Source: DUZB01 sp964407525
Lineage (GTDB): Bacteria; Desulfobacterota; DSM-4660; Desulfatiglandales; Desulfatiglandaceae
DNA length: 64,000 bases
Assembly: GCA_964407525.1 (NCBI GenBank)
Contig: CAYOWC010000003.1
Span: forward strand, 4,626 to 68,625
Direction: 5' to 3'
A model generated the notes under the pieces. It was not told where the DNA came from. It did no database searches and saw only the letters and a list, made by a program, of their open reading frames with translations. Below, one piece after another: positions 43,813-52,120 of the stretch. How positions within the stretch are numbered: the stretch's first letter is position 1; each line of letters begins with the position of its first letter. The position numbers and the translations under genes are program-made.

Positions 43813-44223
43813 ATGTATACGAATCAAGGTGGAAATAACAGACGTCTTATGTCTGAAATCAACGTTACCCCCCTTGTGGATGTAATGCTCGTTCTGCTTA
43901 TTATATTCATGGTGGCGGCCCCCATGATGATACAGGGGGTTGATGTCAGCCTTCCCAAGACCGCTACGAGAAACATCAAGACGCAGGATGAGCCTCTTAT
44001 GTTGACTGTGAACAAGGAAGGACAGATTTTCCTTGAGAGCCACAAAATTGAGTTGGCAAATCTGGAAATGAAGGTGAAGAAGATTTTTGAGAACCGACGT
44101 GAGAAAGAAGTCCTCTTGCGAGCTGACAAGGACGTCTCTTATGGTTTTGTTATTGAAGTGATTGCCAGGGTAAAAAGGGCTGGAATTGACAAGCTGGGGA
44201 TGGTAACGGAACCTTTGGAATGA
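43813..44223 (+). CDS. tolR: TolR proton channel subunit
   Basis: The 136-residue ExbD/TolR protein has one membrane span (about 20-42) carrying the proton-relaying Asp in PLVDVMLVLLIIFMV, and a periplasmic domain ending in RVKRAGIDKLGMVTE. It follows tolQ by 4 bases. Confidence 0.92.
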   Translation: MYTNQGGNNRRLMSEINVTPLVDVMLVLLIIFMVAAPMMIQGVDVSLPKTATRNIKTQDEPLMLTVNKEGQIFLESHKIELANLEMKVKKIFENRREKEVLLRADKDVSYGFVIEVIARVKRAGIDKLGMVTEPLE

Positions 44224-44249
44224 TTGCTGCGTTCGCACTATTGTGATGT

Positions 44250-45107
44250 ATGGGAAACCACAGGAAAAAATTCATTGATAATGGTCAGACCAAATGGAGA
44301 GGCCCTCTTATATTCTCTCTGGTTTTTCATCTAACGGCCTTTTCCATGTTTCTTTTTGTTCCTGAATCGATGCCCATCCGCAGGATAAATGGCCCAACTG
44401 TTTATGAAGTTGATCTTGTACAACTGCCTTCTGAACCTGAGAAAAAAGTTGCAAAGGCAGCCGTCGTCACCCCCGGAAAAATTATTCCCCACTCCGCAAA
44501 AACATCCGTATCAAGGCGAATCAGTCAACCTAAAAAGAAAGAAAAGCCTGTGATTATTGGGAAAAGGGTTGTCGAGCGAAAAACTCAAGAAAAGAAACCT
44601 GTGAAAAAGGTAGAAAAACCAAAAGTAAATGCCTCGAAACTGATAGATCAGGCCATTTCCAAGATAGAGAGAAAAGTAAAAGCGGAGAAAAAAGTAAAGG
44701 TGATGAAGAAGGATCATTTGACTACTGCCCTATCCAAAATCCAATCCCAGGTTGCAGAATCGGGAAAGGAAAATCCAACAGCGGAACCATCGGAAAGCGG
44801 TATTGCCCTGAGGCTTTACCAGATGGAAGTTGCAGAACGGATCAAACAGAACTGGTCCTATCCTGTGGCCATCAGCAATCCAGGAGAATTGCAGGGTATT
44901 GAAGCTGTTGTGGTGGTGACAGTCAGAGAAAACGGAGTAATTGTTCGATCCTCGGTCAAAAAGAGATCTTTGAACACCCTTTTTGATGCTTCCGTTCTTA
45001 AGGCCATTGAGAGATCTGATCCGCTCCCTCCATTTCCGGATGGGTATCGGAAGAGTTCCGATGATATCGAGATCAGATTCAACCTGAGCGAAATGGAGAA
45101 CTCTTGA
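44250..45107 (+). CDS. tolA: TolA/TonB-type envelope energy transducer
   Basis: The 285-residue protein has an N-terminal membrane anchor (about 19-38), a long Lys/Pro/Glu-rich periplasmic arm (60-170) and a C-terminal TonB/TolA domain from about 190 (RIKQNWSYPVAI, then VVVVTVRENGVIVRSSV). By position between tolR and tolB it is TolA, although the C-terminal fold is also that of TonB. It links TolQR to Pal and TolB. The tolB start overlaps its stop. Confidence 0.85.
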   Translation: MGNHRKKFIDNGQTKWRGPLIFSLVFHLTAFSMFLFVPESMPIRRINGPTVYEVDLVQLPSEPEKKVAKAAVVTPGKIIPHSAKTSVSRRISQPKKKEKPVIIGKRVVERKTQEKKPVKKVEKPKVNASKLIDQAISKIERKVKAEKKVKVMKKDHLTTALSKIQSQVAESGKENPTAEPSESGIALRLYQMEVAERIKQNWSYPVAISNPGELQGIEAVVVVTVRENGVIVRSSVKKRSLNTLFDASVLKAIERSDPLPPFPDGYRKSSDDIEIRFNLSEMENS

Positions 45108-46441
45108 ATATGGTTCGTATAAAACCTGTCGTGTTGGCTTTAGAAAAGAAGGTAGTGTGTTGCGTGGGAATCTTTCTGGTTTTTTGTTTTCCGGGTCTTT
45201 CATCGGGGCGAATTTTTATTGATATCAACGCCCCGTCCATTCCCAAATTCAAGATAGCCATACCCGATTTCAAGAGAATCGGAGGAGATGCGGGACACCT
45301 TGAATTGGGAGTTGAACTGCCTAAGGTCTTGACCAACGATCTTGAATTGAGTGGGTATTTTTCCCCGATCGATCAGGGTGCATTTTTGGAAGAGAAGGAT
45401 GCTCCCTTAACAGGAGATAAAATAAATTTTAAGGACTGGTCCGTGATTGGAGCTGAGCTTCTGCTGAAAGCCGGGTATTCCTGTATCGGGAGTCGATTAC
45501 AGGTGGAGCTGAGGCTGTATGACGTATTCTGGGGAAAACAGATTCTCGGAAAAAGGGCGTTGGGGGATATCTCCGGGTCCCGTCACCTTATACACAGTCT
45601 CTCCAATGAGATCGTTTTGAAATTGACCGGATACAATGGTATTTCCCTGACCAAGCTCGCATATGTGGGAGATGGGACCGGGCACAAGGAAGTGTATACC
45701 AGTGATTATGATGGGTACAATACCGATGCTGTTACATCAGACAAAAACATTGCGATGCTGCCGAGATGGTCTCCGGACGGAAAGAAGCTGGCGTATAATT
45801 CCTATAAAAAGGGAGGAGCTGAACTCTATCTTAAAGACTTGGGTTCCGGTGTTACGAAAAGGCTGTCAGGAAGATCCGGACTTAATATTGGGGCAGCCTG
45901 GTCTCCAGGCGGAGAAAAATTGGCCTTGACTCTGAGTGATCAAGGGAATTCCGATATTTATATGATAAATCTTGAAGGAAAAATTCTCAAACGGTTGACG
46001 GACCATTGGGGTATTGATGTGTCTCCTTCCTATTCTCCTGATGGGAAAAGAATTGCCTTTGTTTCAAATCGTTCCGGTTCTCCTCAAATCTATATCCTGA
46101 CCATCGAGGACGGGAAAATGGAGAGATTGACTTTTGAGGGGAAATACAATACATCTCCCTCATGGTCCAGACTGAACAGGATCGCTTATACGTCCATGAG
46201 TGAAAACGGCAGCTTTGATATCTGCACAATTGATCCGAGCGGGGGGGGCGTAAGGGTGCTTACGGGGGATGGGTGGAATGACGAAGACCCGTGCTGGTCG
46301 CCTGATGGAAGGTACATCGTTTTCAGCTCTGATCGAACCGGCACGTACCATATCTATATTATGAATTTCAATGGGCAGAATCAGAGTAGAGTTACTTTTC
46401 AGAAAGGGAACCAGACCAGTCCGACTTGGGCCCCCGAATAA
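45104..46441 (+). CDS. tolB: TolB periplasmic beta-propeller protein
   Basis: The 445-residue protein has an N-terminal hydrophobic export signal (about 10-35), the TolB N-domain and a six-bladed WD-like propeller with repeated SPDGKKLAY, SPGGEKLAL, SPDGKRIAFVS and SPDGRYIVFSSD. Two starts are possible: TTG 45104, 5 bases after GGAGA, or ATG 45110. It overlaps tolA by 4 bases from the TTG start. It binds Pal in the family. Confidence 0.93.
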   Translation: MNMVRIKPVVLALEKKVVCCVGIFLVFCFPGLSSGRIFIDINAPSIPKFKIAIPDFKRIGGDAGHLELGVELPKVLTNDLELSGYFSPIDQGAFLEEKDAPLTGDKINFKDWSVIGAELLLKAGYSCIGSRLQVELRLYDVFWGKQILGKRALGDISGSRHLIHSLSNEIVLKLTGYNGISLTKLAYVGDGTGHKEVYTSDYDGYNTDAVTSDKNIAMLPRWSPDGKKLAYNSYKKGGAELYLKDLGSGVTKRLSGRSGLNIGAAWSPGGEKLALTLSDQGNSDIYMINLEGKILKRLTDHWGIDVSPSYSPDGKRIAFVSNRSGSPQIYILTIEDGKMERLTFEGKYNTSPSWSRLNRIAYTSMSENGSFDICTIDPSGGGVRVLTGDGWNDEDPCWSPDGRYIVFSSDRTGTYHIYIMNFNGQNQSRVTFQKGNQTSPTWAPE

Positions 46442-46457
46442 CCGAATAACCGAATAA
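46434..46457 (+). repeat. Three tandem CCGAATAA units at the tolB stop codon
   Basis: An 8-base unit is repeated three times exactly, with the first copy holding the TolB stop codon (GAA TAA). It is likely a replication slippage product; it leaves stop codons in the same and other frames. Confidence 0.6.
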
Positions 46458-46615
46458 ACGATGAATCGGTTTTTCAGGAATTTTCTCTAAATACTTGAAA
46501 TAGAACAGTAGAAATGATAAAAGTTGACAATACACGTTTTTCGGGTGGGAAAAGATTCTCTATGCGATTATCCTTTATAGGTGTTTATCCTATGAAACCG
46601 GGAGGAAAAAGGGTT

Positions 46616-47200
46616 ATGTGGAAAAAAGTGGCAACAGGAACGATTACGTTAGCCTTTGTGTTTTCATCGATGTTCTGGTTTGCATCCTGCGCCAAGAAAC
46701 AGGTCGATACTTATGAATCGAAGCCTAAGACAGAAATGGGCGAGGGGTCGGCCGGCAAAGAGAGTGCTGCTGGAAAAACAACCTCATCCGAGACGATTAC
46801 TGAGTTGACCGAGGCGGAACGGTTGGCACAAGTGCAGGAAATTGAACTCGCCAACAAAATGGAAGTTTTTGAATCTGAAAGTATCTATTTTGAATTTGAT
46901 CAGTCTGATTTGAGTTCAGAAGCGCAGGCTCTTTTGAAAAAGAAGGCGGTTTTTCTTGAGAAATACCCCTCTGTTTCGCTACTGATTGCGGGCAATTGTG
47001 ATCAGAGAGGTACGATTGAATACAATTTGGCATTAGGTGAGAGAAGAGCAAGTGCCGCGAAGAGATTTCTCATGGCGTTGGGGATTTCCGAGGACCGGTT
47101 AAAGACCATAAGCTATGGCAAAGAGCGTCTTGCTGACCCGGCAAATAATCCGGTGGCCTGGTCGTTGAACAGACGGGATTCTTTCAAGTTGTTGCGGTAA
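46616..47200 (+). CDS. pal: Peptidoglycan-associated lipoprotein Pal
   Basis: I start at ATG 46616, 10 bases after GGGAGG; earlier in-frame starts at 46592 and 46514 lack the normal signal length. The 194-residue protein has a lipoprotein signal with lipobox FASC and an OmpA-like domain from about 85 (YFEFDQSDLSSEAQ, later ALGERRASAAKRFL and SYGKERLADP). It anchors the outer membrane to peptidoglycan and is the outer partner of TolA/TolB. Confidence 0.92.
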   Translation: MWKKVATGTITLAFVFSSMFWFASCAKKQVDTYESKPKTEMGEGSAGKESAAGKTTSSETITELTEAERLAQVQEIELANKMEVFESESIYFEFDQSDLSSEAQALLKKKAVFLEKYPSVSLLIAGNCDQRGTIEYNLALGERRASAAKRFLMALGISEDRLKTISYGKERLADPANNPVAWSLNRRDSFKLLR

Positions 47201-47266
47201 AGTCTGCGAAAAAATGGGAAACCATTGCTGGTATGGATGGTTTGTTCGCGAAGCGCATAATTCATG

Positions 47267-47296
47267 GGGACCGATCTGATATATCAGGTTGGTCCC
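47267..47296 (+). other. Stem-loop between pal and cpoB
   Basis: GGGACC and GGTCCC close a hairpin with an inner stem (TCTGA with TCAGG), 66 bases after pal. There is no T run, so it may protect or process the tol-pal transcript rather than end it. Confidence 0.45.
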
Positions 47297-47316
47297 TCTA
47301 ATGTGGGGTATTGGGC

Positions 47317-48207
47317 ATGAGAAAGCACCACTCTGTACCATGGCGTGTTTTGGGAACCGGCGTGGTAATTCTTGCACTACTAAGCTGTTCTTCCTGTGTC
47401 ACGGATGAAAAACTGGTAAACAGTCAGATCAGGGCCTTGAATCAGAAGATTGACCATCTGAAAGAAATGACCGAGAGGCGATTTGACAATGAAATGGATA
47501 CCAAGCTTACCTCTATCCGTGAACAACAGGCCGAGACTGAAATAAGAATCGGAAAATTGATGTCGGAAGTACAGAAGTTGTCTGGACAATTTGATGAAAA
47601 CAACCGTTTCATGCAGCTTTCTTCAGAGAGAGACTTCAATAACCAGGATGATCTAAAAATGTTTCTTGCTGAGATGGACAAGAGGATGGTTGTTGAAGAA
47701 GAAAAGTCCAATAGGCTGTACAGTTATTTAGGGCTTGAACCTTCATCCCATCCGTCTCAGAAAAAGACGGTGAAAGGGGCTACTCCCGTTCAGCAAGCTG
47801 AAGAAAAAGTGCAGAAACCCGTGGCGACTGTCCCTCCTGATCAAAAACTTTATGAATTGAATCTTTCCCTGTATCAGGGGGGAAAATACGAAGAGGCTAT
47901 TGCGGGATTTGAAAACTTTCTTTCCAAATATCCCAAATCCAATCTTGCAGATAATGCGCAATTCTGGGTTGGGGAATGTTACATGTCATTGGGAAAGTAC
48001 GAACAGGCGATTCTGGCATACCAGGATGTCATGAAGAAGTACAGCAAAGGAAACAAGGTCCCCGGTTCCATGCTGAGGCAGGCGATTGCCTTTTACGAAA
48101 TTAAGGATAAAACGAGTGCAAAGCTCCTGCTCAAGAAGCTTATTAAACGGTACCCCAAGTCCAAAGAAGCCGCTATTGCAGAAAAGAAACTCAAGACAAT
48201 CAAGTAA
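47317..48207 (+). CDS. cpoB: CpoB/YbgF-type Tol-Pal accessory protein
   Basis: The 296-residue protein starts at ATG 47317, with TTG 47311 as an alternative. It has a signal ending in a Cys-rich LLSCSSC lipobox-like stretch. A coiled coil follows at about 30-110 (IRALNQKIDHLKEMTERRF), then TPR repeats in the C-terminal half (LYQGGKYEEAIAGFENFLSK, YMSLGKYEQAILAYQDVMKK). CpoB/YbgF coordinates Tol-Pal with peptidoglycan synthesis. It is the last gene of the operon. Confidence 0.88.
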   Translation: MRKHHSVPWRVLGTGVVILALLSCSSCVTDEKLVNSQIRALNQKIDHLKEMTERRFDNEMDTKLTSIREQQAETEIRIGKLMSEVQKLSGQFDENNRFMQLSSERDFNNQDDLKMFLAEMDKRMVVEEEKSNRLYSYLGLEPSSHPSQKKTVKGATPVQQAEEKVQKPVATVPPDQKLYELNLSLYQGGKYEEAIAGFENFLSKYPKSNLADNAQFWVGECYMSLGKYEQAILAYQDVMKKYSKGNKVPGSMLRQAIAFYEIKDKTSAKLLLKKLIKRYPKSKEAAIAEKKLKTIK

Positions 48208-48295
48208 CGGTTTTTGCCGGATAATGCTTTTGAGGGACGCAGACTCCCGCAGATAAGCGCAGATAATTATAGAAGAATGGCTCTTTGTGAATTTT

Positions 48296-48374
48296 CCTGT
48301 CATTCCGGGCTTGATCCGGAATCCAGGAACTTCGCTTGGAAACCTTGGATGCTTGTTTTCGAGGGAATGACACG
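48296..48374. repeat. Dispersed intergenic repeat, copy 2 (with terminal inverted ends)
   Basis: The element is bounded by GTCATTCC (48299-48306) and GGAATGAC (48364-48371) and contains GGGCTTGATCCGGAATCCAGG. That is the core of the widespread repeat type whose coding-strand reading gives CVIPAKAGIQ-like peptides. It is the best preserved copy here. The surrounding gap 48208-48440 also holds a CGCAGA-type repeat and no gene. Confidence 0.6.
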
Positions 48375-48440
48375 GATGTGATGGCATTCATAAGTGCTTT
48401 TATGGGGAAGTGCTTTCTCTGTGTCCTCTGGTCTCTGTGG

Positions 48441-50708
48441 CTATTTTTTCAACAGCACATGATGAAATGCTGTTGTTACATCCTTTCTGGTGATAGTCCC
48501 AAGCAGTTTGGTGGGGTCGTTTTTATCCACCACAGGCAGAATGGCAAAATCTCCCGCAGTGATTTTTGCAAGAGCTGCCAGGAGGTTGTCCTGGTCAGTA
48601 ACCGTTATCACTTCTTTTGTGGCGATGTCGCCGGCGGTAACTTTGATGTCTCCCTTTTTGGAGGCCCATTTACAGTCCGAAAGGGACAGAATTCCTTTTA
48701 GTCTGCCTGAATCATCGGTCACAGGAAGGCTGTTTAATCCCATTTCATAGATGATTTCTTTGAGTTCTTCCAGGGGAGTTGCCTCACTGACGGGTGCAAC
48801 ATTCTCGTTCATGGCATCCCTTACGGGTATCGCCCTGAAATCAGCAAGATGAACTTCTGATTCTTTTTTTGGTGAATTCTTCGGGCCTATCCCTTCCCCG
48901 GCCTTTATTTCTTCTATCCTCTGGTTGTAATACTGAATCATCTCCCGTCTATCCAGCATCCCGACAAGCAGAGTATGGTCTTCTTCACTGACTACGGGAA
49001 TTCTCTGGAGATTACGAATCGTACATTTTTTAAAAACCTCATTAAGATCTTCGGAAGGGGTTGTATAGATAATGCTTGTGTTTGCAACGTCCTTCATACG
49101 AACAAGGTCCTCTATTTCGTTATCAAAAAGCACGCCTCGTATATCATTTATGGAAAAGATCCCAATCATTCTTTTTTCTTTGTTCACAACGGGGAAGTAA
49201 TGCTGGTCGCTTGTACTGAAGATTTTACGGAATTTATTGAGTGTCATATCCTCTGGGATTAACTGGGCTTTCCTGAACTGAGATGAAAGTTCTCGAACCC
49301 TTATGGCGGCAAGGATATCCACGAAAAAATCTCCGCGATGGGCGTTTGAATCGATCTTTGAATTTACCTGACTCTGGTAGATGGTCCATTTTCTTGATAG
49401 CATATAAGTCAGAGAACAGACAAGGAGACCTGGCAAAAGAAGGTGATAGGAGTTAGTCATTTCACTGACAAAAATAATCGTGGAAATGGGGGTGTTGGAG
49501 ACCCCGGAGAAAAATCCGGCCATACCAACGACAACAAAAGCACCCGGGTGTGTAACGACCGTAGGCCAGATATTGTGAAAGATTTTCCCTACTACCCCAC
49601 CCAGCGCTCCTCCAATAACCACGGATGGTCCGAATACGCCGCCACTGCCGCCCGAACCGATTGAAAAGGAGGTGGTGAAAATTTTCCCTATAGCCAATGT
49701 CAGCAGAAAAAGAGTGGGAAGGTTGTTTTCAAGAGCCATCTGCATGAAGCCATAGCCGAAAGAAAGGGTTTGCGGCAGGAAAAATCCAATGGCGCCGGTG
49801 ATTAATCCCCCAATGGCAGGTTTGATGTGATTGGGGAGCTTTATCCGTTTGAAGAGGTGTTGGATGCCGTAAAATGATCGGACATACAGGAAGCCGCCCG
49901 CGGTGAGGACGATAGCGAGAACTGTATAGGGGCCAAGTTCAAGGGGGTTTCTGAAGAGAAAATCCCTGGTTTCAAACAGGGAACCCCAACCGAAGCAGAG
50001 GCAGAAGAGACAATAGGCCACCACGGATGAAATACCTGCTGGAATAATGACTTCCGATTCAAATTCCGGGTCGCGGTATAGAATCTCCGCAGCAAACAGT
50101 GCGCCGGCAAGGGGCGCACGGAAAATGCTTCCCACGCCGGCGCCCATGCCTGCTGCAAGCATGATCCGCCTTTCACGGTCAGATAACCCCAGTTTTGTAG
50201 CGAGAAACGAACCGAAACCGGAGCCTATCTGGGCGATGGGGCCTTCACGTCCTCCAGATCCTCCTGAAGTCAGGGTTATGGCAGAGGCAATGGTCTTAAT
50301 GATAGGGATTCTGGCTCTGATGAAGCCCCCTTTGTTGTGATAGGAATCTATGGCAGCATCCGTTCCATGCCCTTCAGCTTCAGGGGCAAAGGTATACACG
50401 AGCCATCCACTGAAGATGCCTCCTACGGCGGGAAGGAACAGGAGCACCCATCGATTAAAGGGGGTCTTTGTGGGCGTAAAAAGTCCTCCCTCTCCTGCGG
50501 GTTCAGGTGGACGGTAACCTGCCAACTGATCCAGAAGAAAATGGGTTCCTATCTGGCAGAGCCAATGAAATACGATAGATCCTGCGCCGGCAATGAGACC
50601 GATCAGGACAAAATATATCATCCACTTTCCTGCGGTGGTGATGGTGCTGTGCGTTGTTTTTATCGTCTGGGAGTCAGGCCAGAATCTGATTTTCAGTTTT
50701 CGTTTCAT
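48441..50708 (-). CDS. ClC-type chloride channel/antiporter with CBS domains
   Basis: About 755 residues from ATG 50708; an in-frame TTG lies 11 codons upstream, and neither has a clear ribosome site. The membrane part carries ClC selectivity motifs GSGGREGPIAQIG and GSGGSGGVFGPSVV. The C-terminal third has at least two CBS pairs (for example LIPEDMTLNKFRKIFS and VRDAMNENVAPVSEA), which bind adenine nucleotides. It moves chloride or fluoride-like anions across the inner membrane. A single gene flanked by repeats. Confidence 0.88.
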   Translation of the reverse strand: MKRKLKIRFWPDSQTIKTTHSTITTAGKWMIYFVLIGLIAGAGSIVFHWLCQIGTHFLLDQLAGYRPPEPAGEGGLFTPTKTPFNRWVLLFLPAVGGIFSGWLVYTFAPEAEGHGTDAAIDSYHNKGGFIRARIPIIKTIASAITLTSGGSGGREGPIAQIGSGFGSFLATKLGLSDRERRIMLAAGMGAGVGSIFRAPLAGALFAAEILYRDPEFESEVIIPAGISSVVAYCLFCLCFGWGSLFETRDFLFRNPLELGPYTVLAIVLTAGGFLYVRSFYGIQHLFKRIKLPNHIKPAIGGLITGAIGFFLPQTLSFGYGFMQMALENNLPTLFLLTLAIGKIFTTSFSIGSGGSGGVFGPSVVIGGALGGVVGKIFHNIWPTVVTHPGAFVVVGMAGFFSGVSNTPISTIIFVSEMTNSYHLLLPGLLVCSLTYMLSRKWTIYQSQVNSKIDSNAHRGDFFVDILAAIRVRELSSQFRKAQLIPEDMTLNKFRKIFSTSDQHYFPVVNKEKRMIGIFSINDIRGVLFDNEIEDLVRMKDVANTSIIYTTPSEDLNEVFKKCTIRNLQRIPVVSEEDHTLLVGMLDRREMIQYYNQRIEEIKAGEGIGPKNSPKKESEVHLADFRAIPVRDAMNENVAPVSEATPLEELKEIIYEMGLNSLPVTDDSGRLKGILSLSDCKWASKKGDIKVTAGDIATKEVITVTDQDNLLAALAKITAGDFAILPVVDKNDPTKLLGTITRKDVTTAFHHVLLKK

Positions 50709-50792
50709 TTTGATTTTGTGGAGTATATAATGTCTTTGCAACTGCTCGTCAAGGTGCCCTTAAAAGTTTCGCTCTATTTTTGAGAAGAAAGA

Positions 50793-51545
50793 TCATTTTC
50801 TTCGTCCCCAACTTCGGGGTATATATGCAGAGGGCACCTTGGGCTTGTCTTCCTGTTTTTTCCGTGGGGGGGTGTTTGGGGTAAACTCGACATTTGCGGG
50901 TTTTTCAAACCACCTTGGCAGGCACCTGTGACAAGGGCTATACCCTTCCCAGAAGGCATTGTACATGGATGAAAATTGGACACGGTGATTTATTGGTATC
51001 TGCCTACCGGATGGACAATTTTTTCTATGAAAGCGAAAAGACTTTTTATTGCCCCTGTATTCTGTTTTTTCCTCTTTTGGGAGGTTTTTCCAGATTCCCA
51101 ATTTTTCTTCCATCGCCTGCCTTTGGATGTGGATCAGATAGCCCCTGTATCTTAGATTGGGCTTGTGCGATGCGACATACGCAAGTCCGTTCTTGACCAT
51201 GAGCGCATTAATCATTTCCCCGTTTTCAATGAAAACATAGGCCAGTGTTCGTTTGTATCTATCCTTGGTTTGACGATCATATTCAAGTGAGACGGCTTTC
51301 AGATTGACCAATTCCGTGTTTAGATCCTTTGCTTCCCTTGAAAAAAGTTCATCATTGCCATCTTCATGATCAATTTCAGGGGTATTGATCCCCGTATATC
51401 GAACCTTTGTTCCGTTCTGAAGAAGAATGGTATCCCCATCATACACGAATACCACTTGGTGGGTATCCCCACATGCCAGGGACAGGAAGAGCAAAGTCAT
51501 GAAAAACGCCGGAACTATGCAAATTATTTTTGTTGTGGGATGCAT
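50793..51545 (-). CDS. Secreted thermonuclease (SNase) with Ada-like zinc motif
   Basis: I start at ATG 51545, giving a signal sequence ending LFLSLACGD that looks like a lipoprotein signal. The 250-residue protein has the SNase OB fold with VYDGDTILLQNGTKVRYTGI, TPEIDHEDG and TKDRYKRTLAYVF containing the catalytic Arg and Glu region. The C-terminal FHRKNCPSG and YSPCHRCLP match the small Ada-type zinc module found after some SNase domains. It would cut DNA or RNA outside the cytoplasm. It is a single gene. Confidence 0.85.
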   Translation of the reverse strand: MHPTTKIICIVPAFFMTLLFLSLACGDTHQVVFVYDGDTILLQNGTKVRYTGINTPEIDHEDGNDELFSREAKDLNTELVNLKAVSLEYDRQTKDRYKRTLAYVFIENGEMINALMVKNGLAYVASHKPNLRYRGYLIHIQRQAMEEKLGIWKNLPKEEKTEYRGNKKSFRFHRKNCPSGRQIPINHRVQFSSMYNAFWEGYSPCHRCLPRWFEKPANVEFTPNTPPRKKQEDKPKVPSAYIPRSWGRRK

Positions 51546-51616
51546 TTTTTTTTGACCGGATTTTTGAAATAGGATACTCAATCTTTCTGATTATTCATTT
51601 ATAATATGAATTGTTA

Positions 51617-51645
51617 TTGACTTTAATGCGTTTCGCAATTAGTAT
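51617..51645 (+). promoter_or_regulatory. Candidate promoter for the HTH gene
   Basis: TTGACT (51617-51622) and TAGTAT (51640-51645) are 17 bases apart and face the HTH gene, 231 bases downstream. The gap 51582-51876 shows nothing else definite. Confidence 0.45.
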
Positions 51646-51876
51646 TAATTGGTTTAGACAATATTGAATTTCTTTAGGGTTTGCTTAGAAACAACCTCTA
51701 GATTGCTGTAGCGAAACTATTCATACAACAGAAAAGCGGCACCCGCAAGTTTCCATTTCGGTCCTGTGGTCAGGAAGAAGAAAAAATCTTTCTTACCTGT
51801 TGAAGATTCCGGAAGTCTATGGAGGAAAGGACGAGTGGTTGCCCGAGAACATCAAATAACATACAGGGAGTATATC

Positions 51877-52047
51877 ATGCCGGACATAATGACGACAAAG
51901 GAAGTTGCTAAATATTTAAAGCTGCATGAAATTACCATTTGTAAATATGCTGCGGAAGGAAAAATACCCGCTATCAGAATAGGCAGAGTTTGGAGGTTCG
52001 ACAAAGAGGCCATTGATCGGTGGATCAGCGGAGAGCAGAAAAATTAG
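51877..52047 (+). CDS. Excisionase-family (MerR/BldC-like) HTH DNA-binding protein
   Basis: I start at ATG 51877, with GGGAG 7 bases upstream. The 56-residue protein is a single winged helix with MTTKEVAKYLKLHEITICKY and GRVWRFDKEAIDRWI, the HTH_17 signature. Such proteins act as phage or element excision factors or as small regulators. No integrase is visible, so a regulatory role is as likely. It is a single gene. Confidence 0.85.
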   Translation: MPDIMTTKEVAKYLKLHEITICKYAAEGKIPAIRIGRVWRFDKEAIDRWISGEQKN

Positions 52048-52120
52048 CTTCTTTTTTTGTTGTGATGCTTTGAAATCCTGTCACAAGGAAAGAAAGCCGG
52101 AAAGTTATGAACCATGCCCG

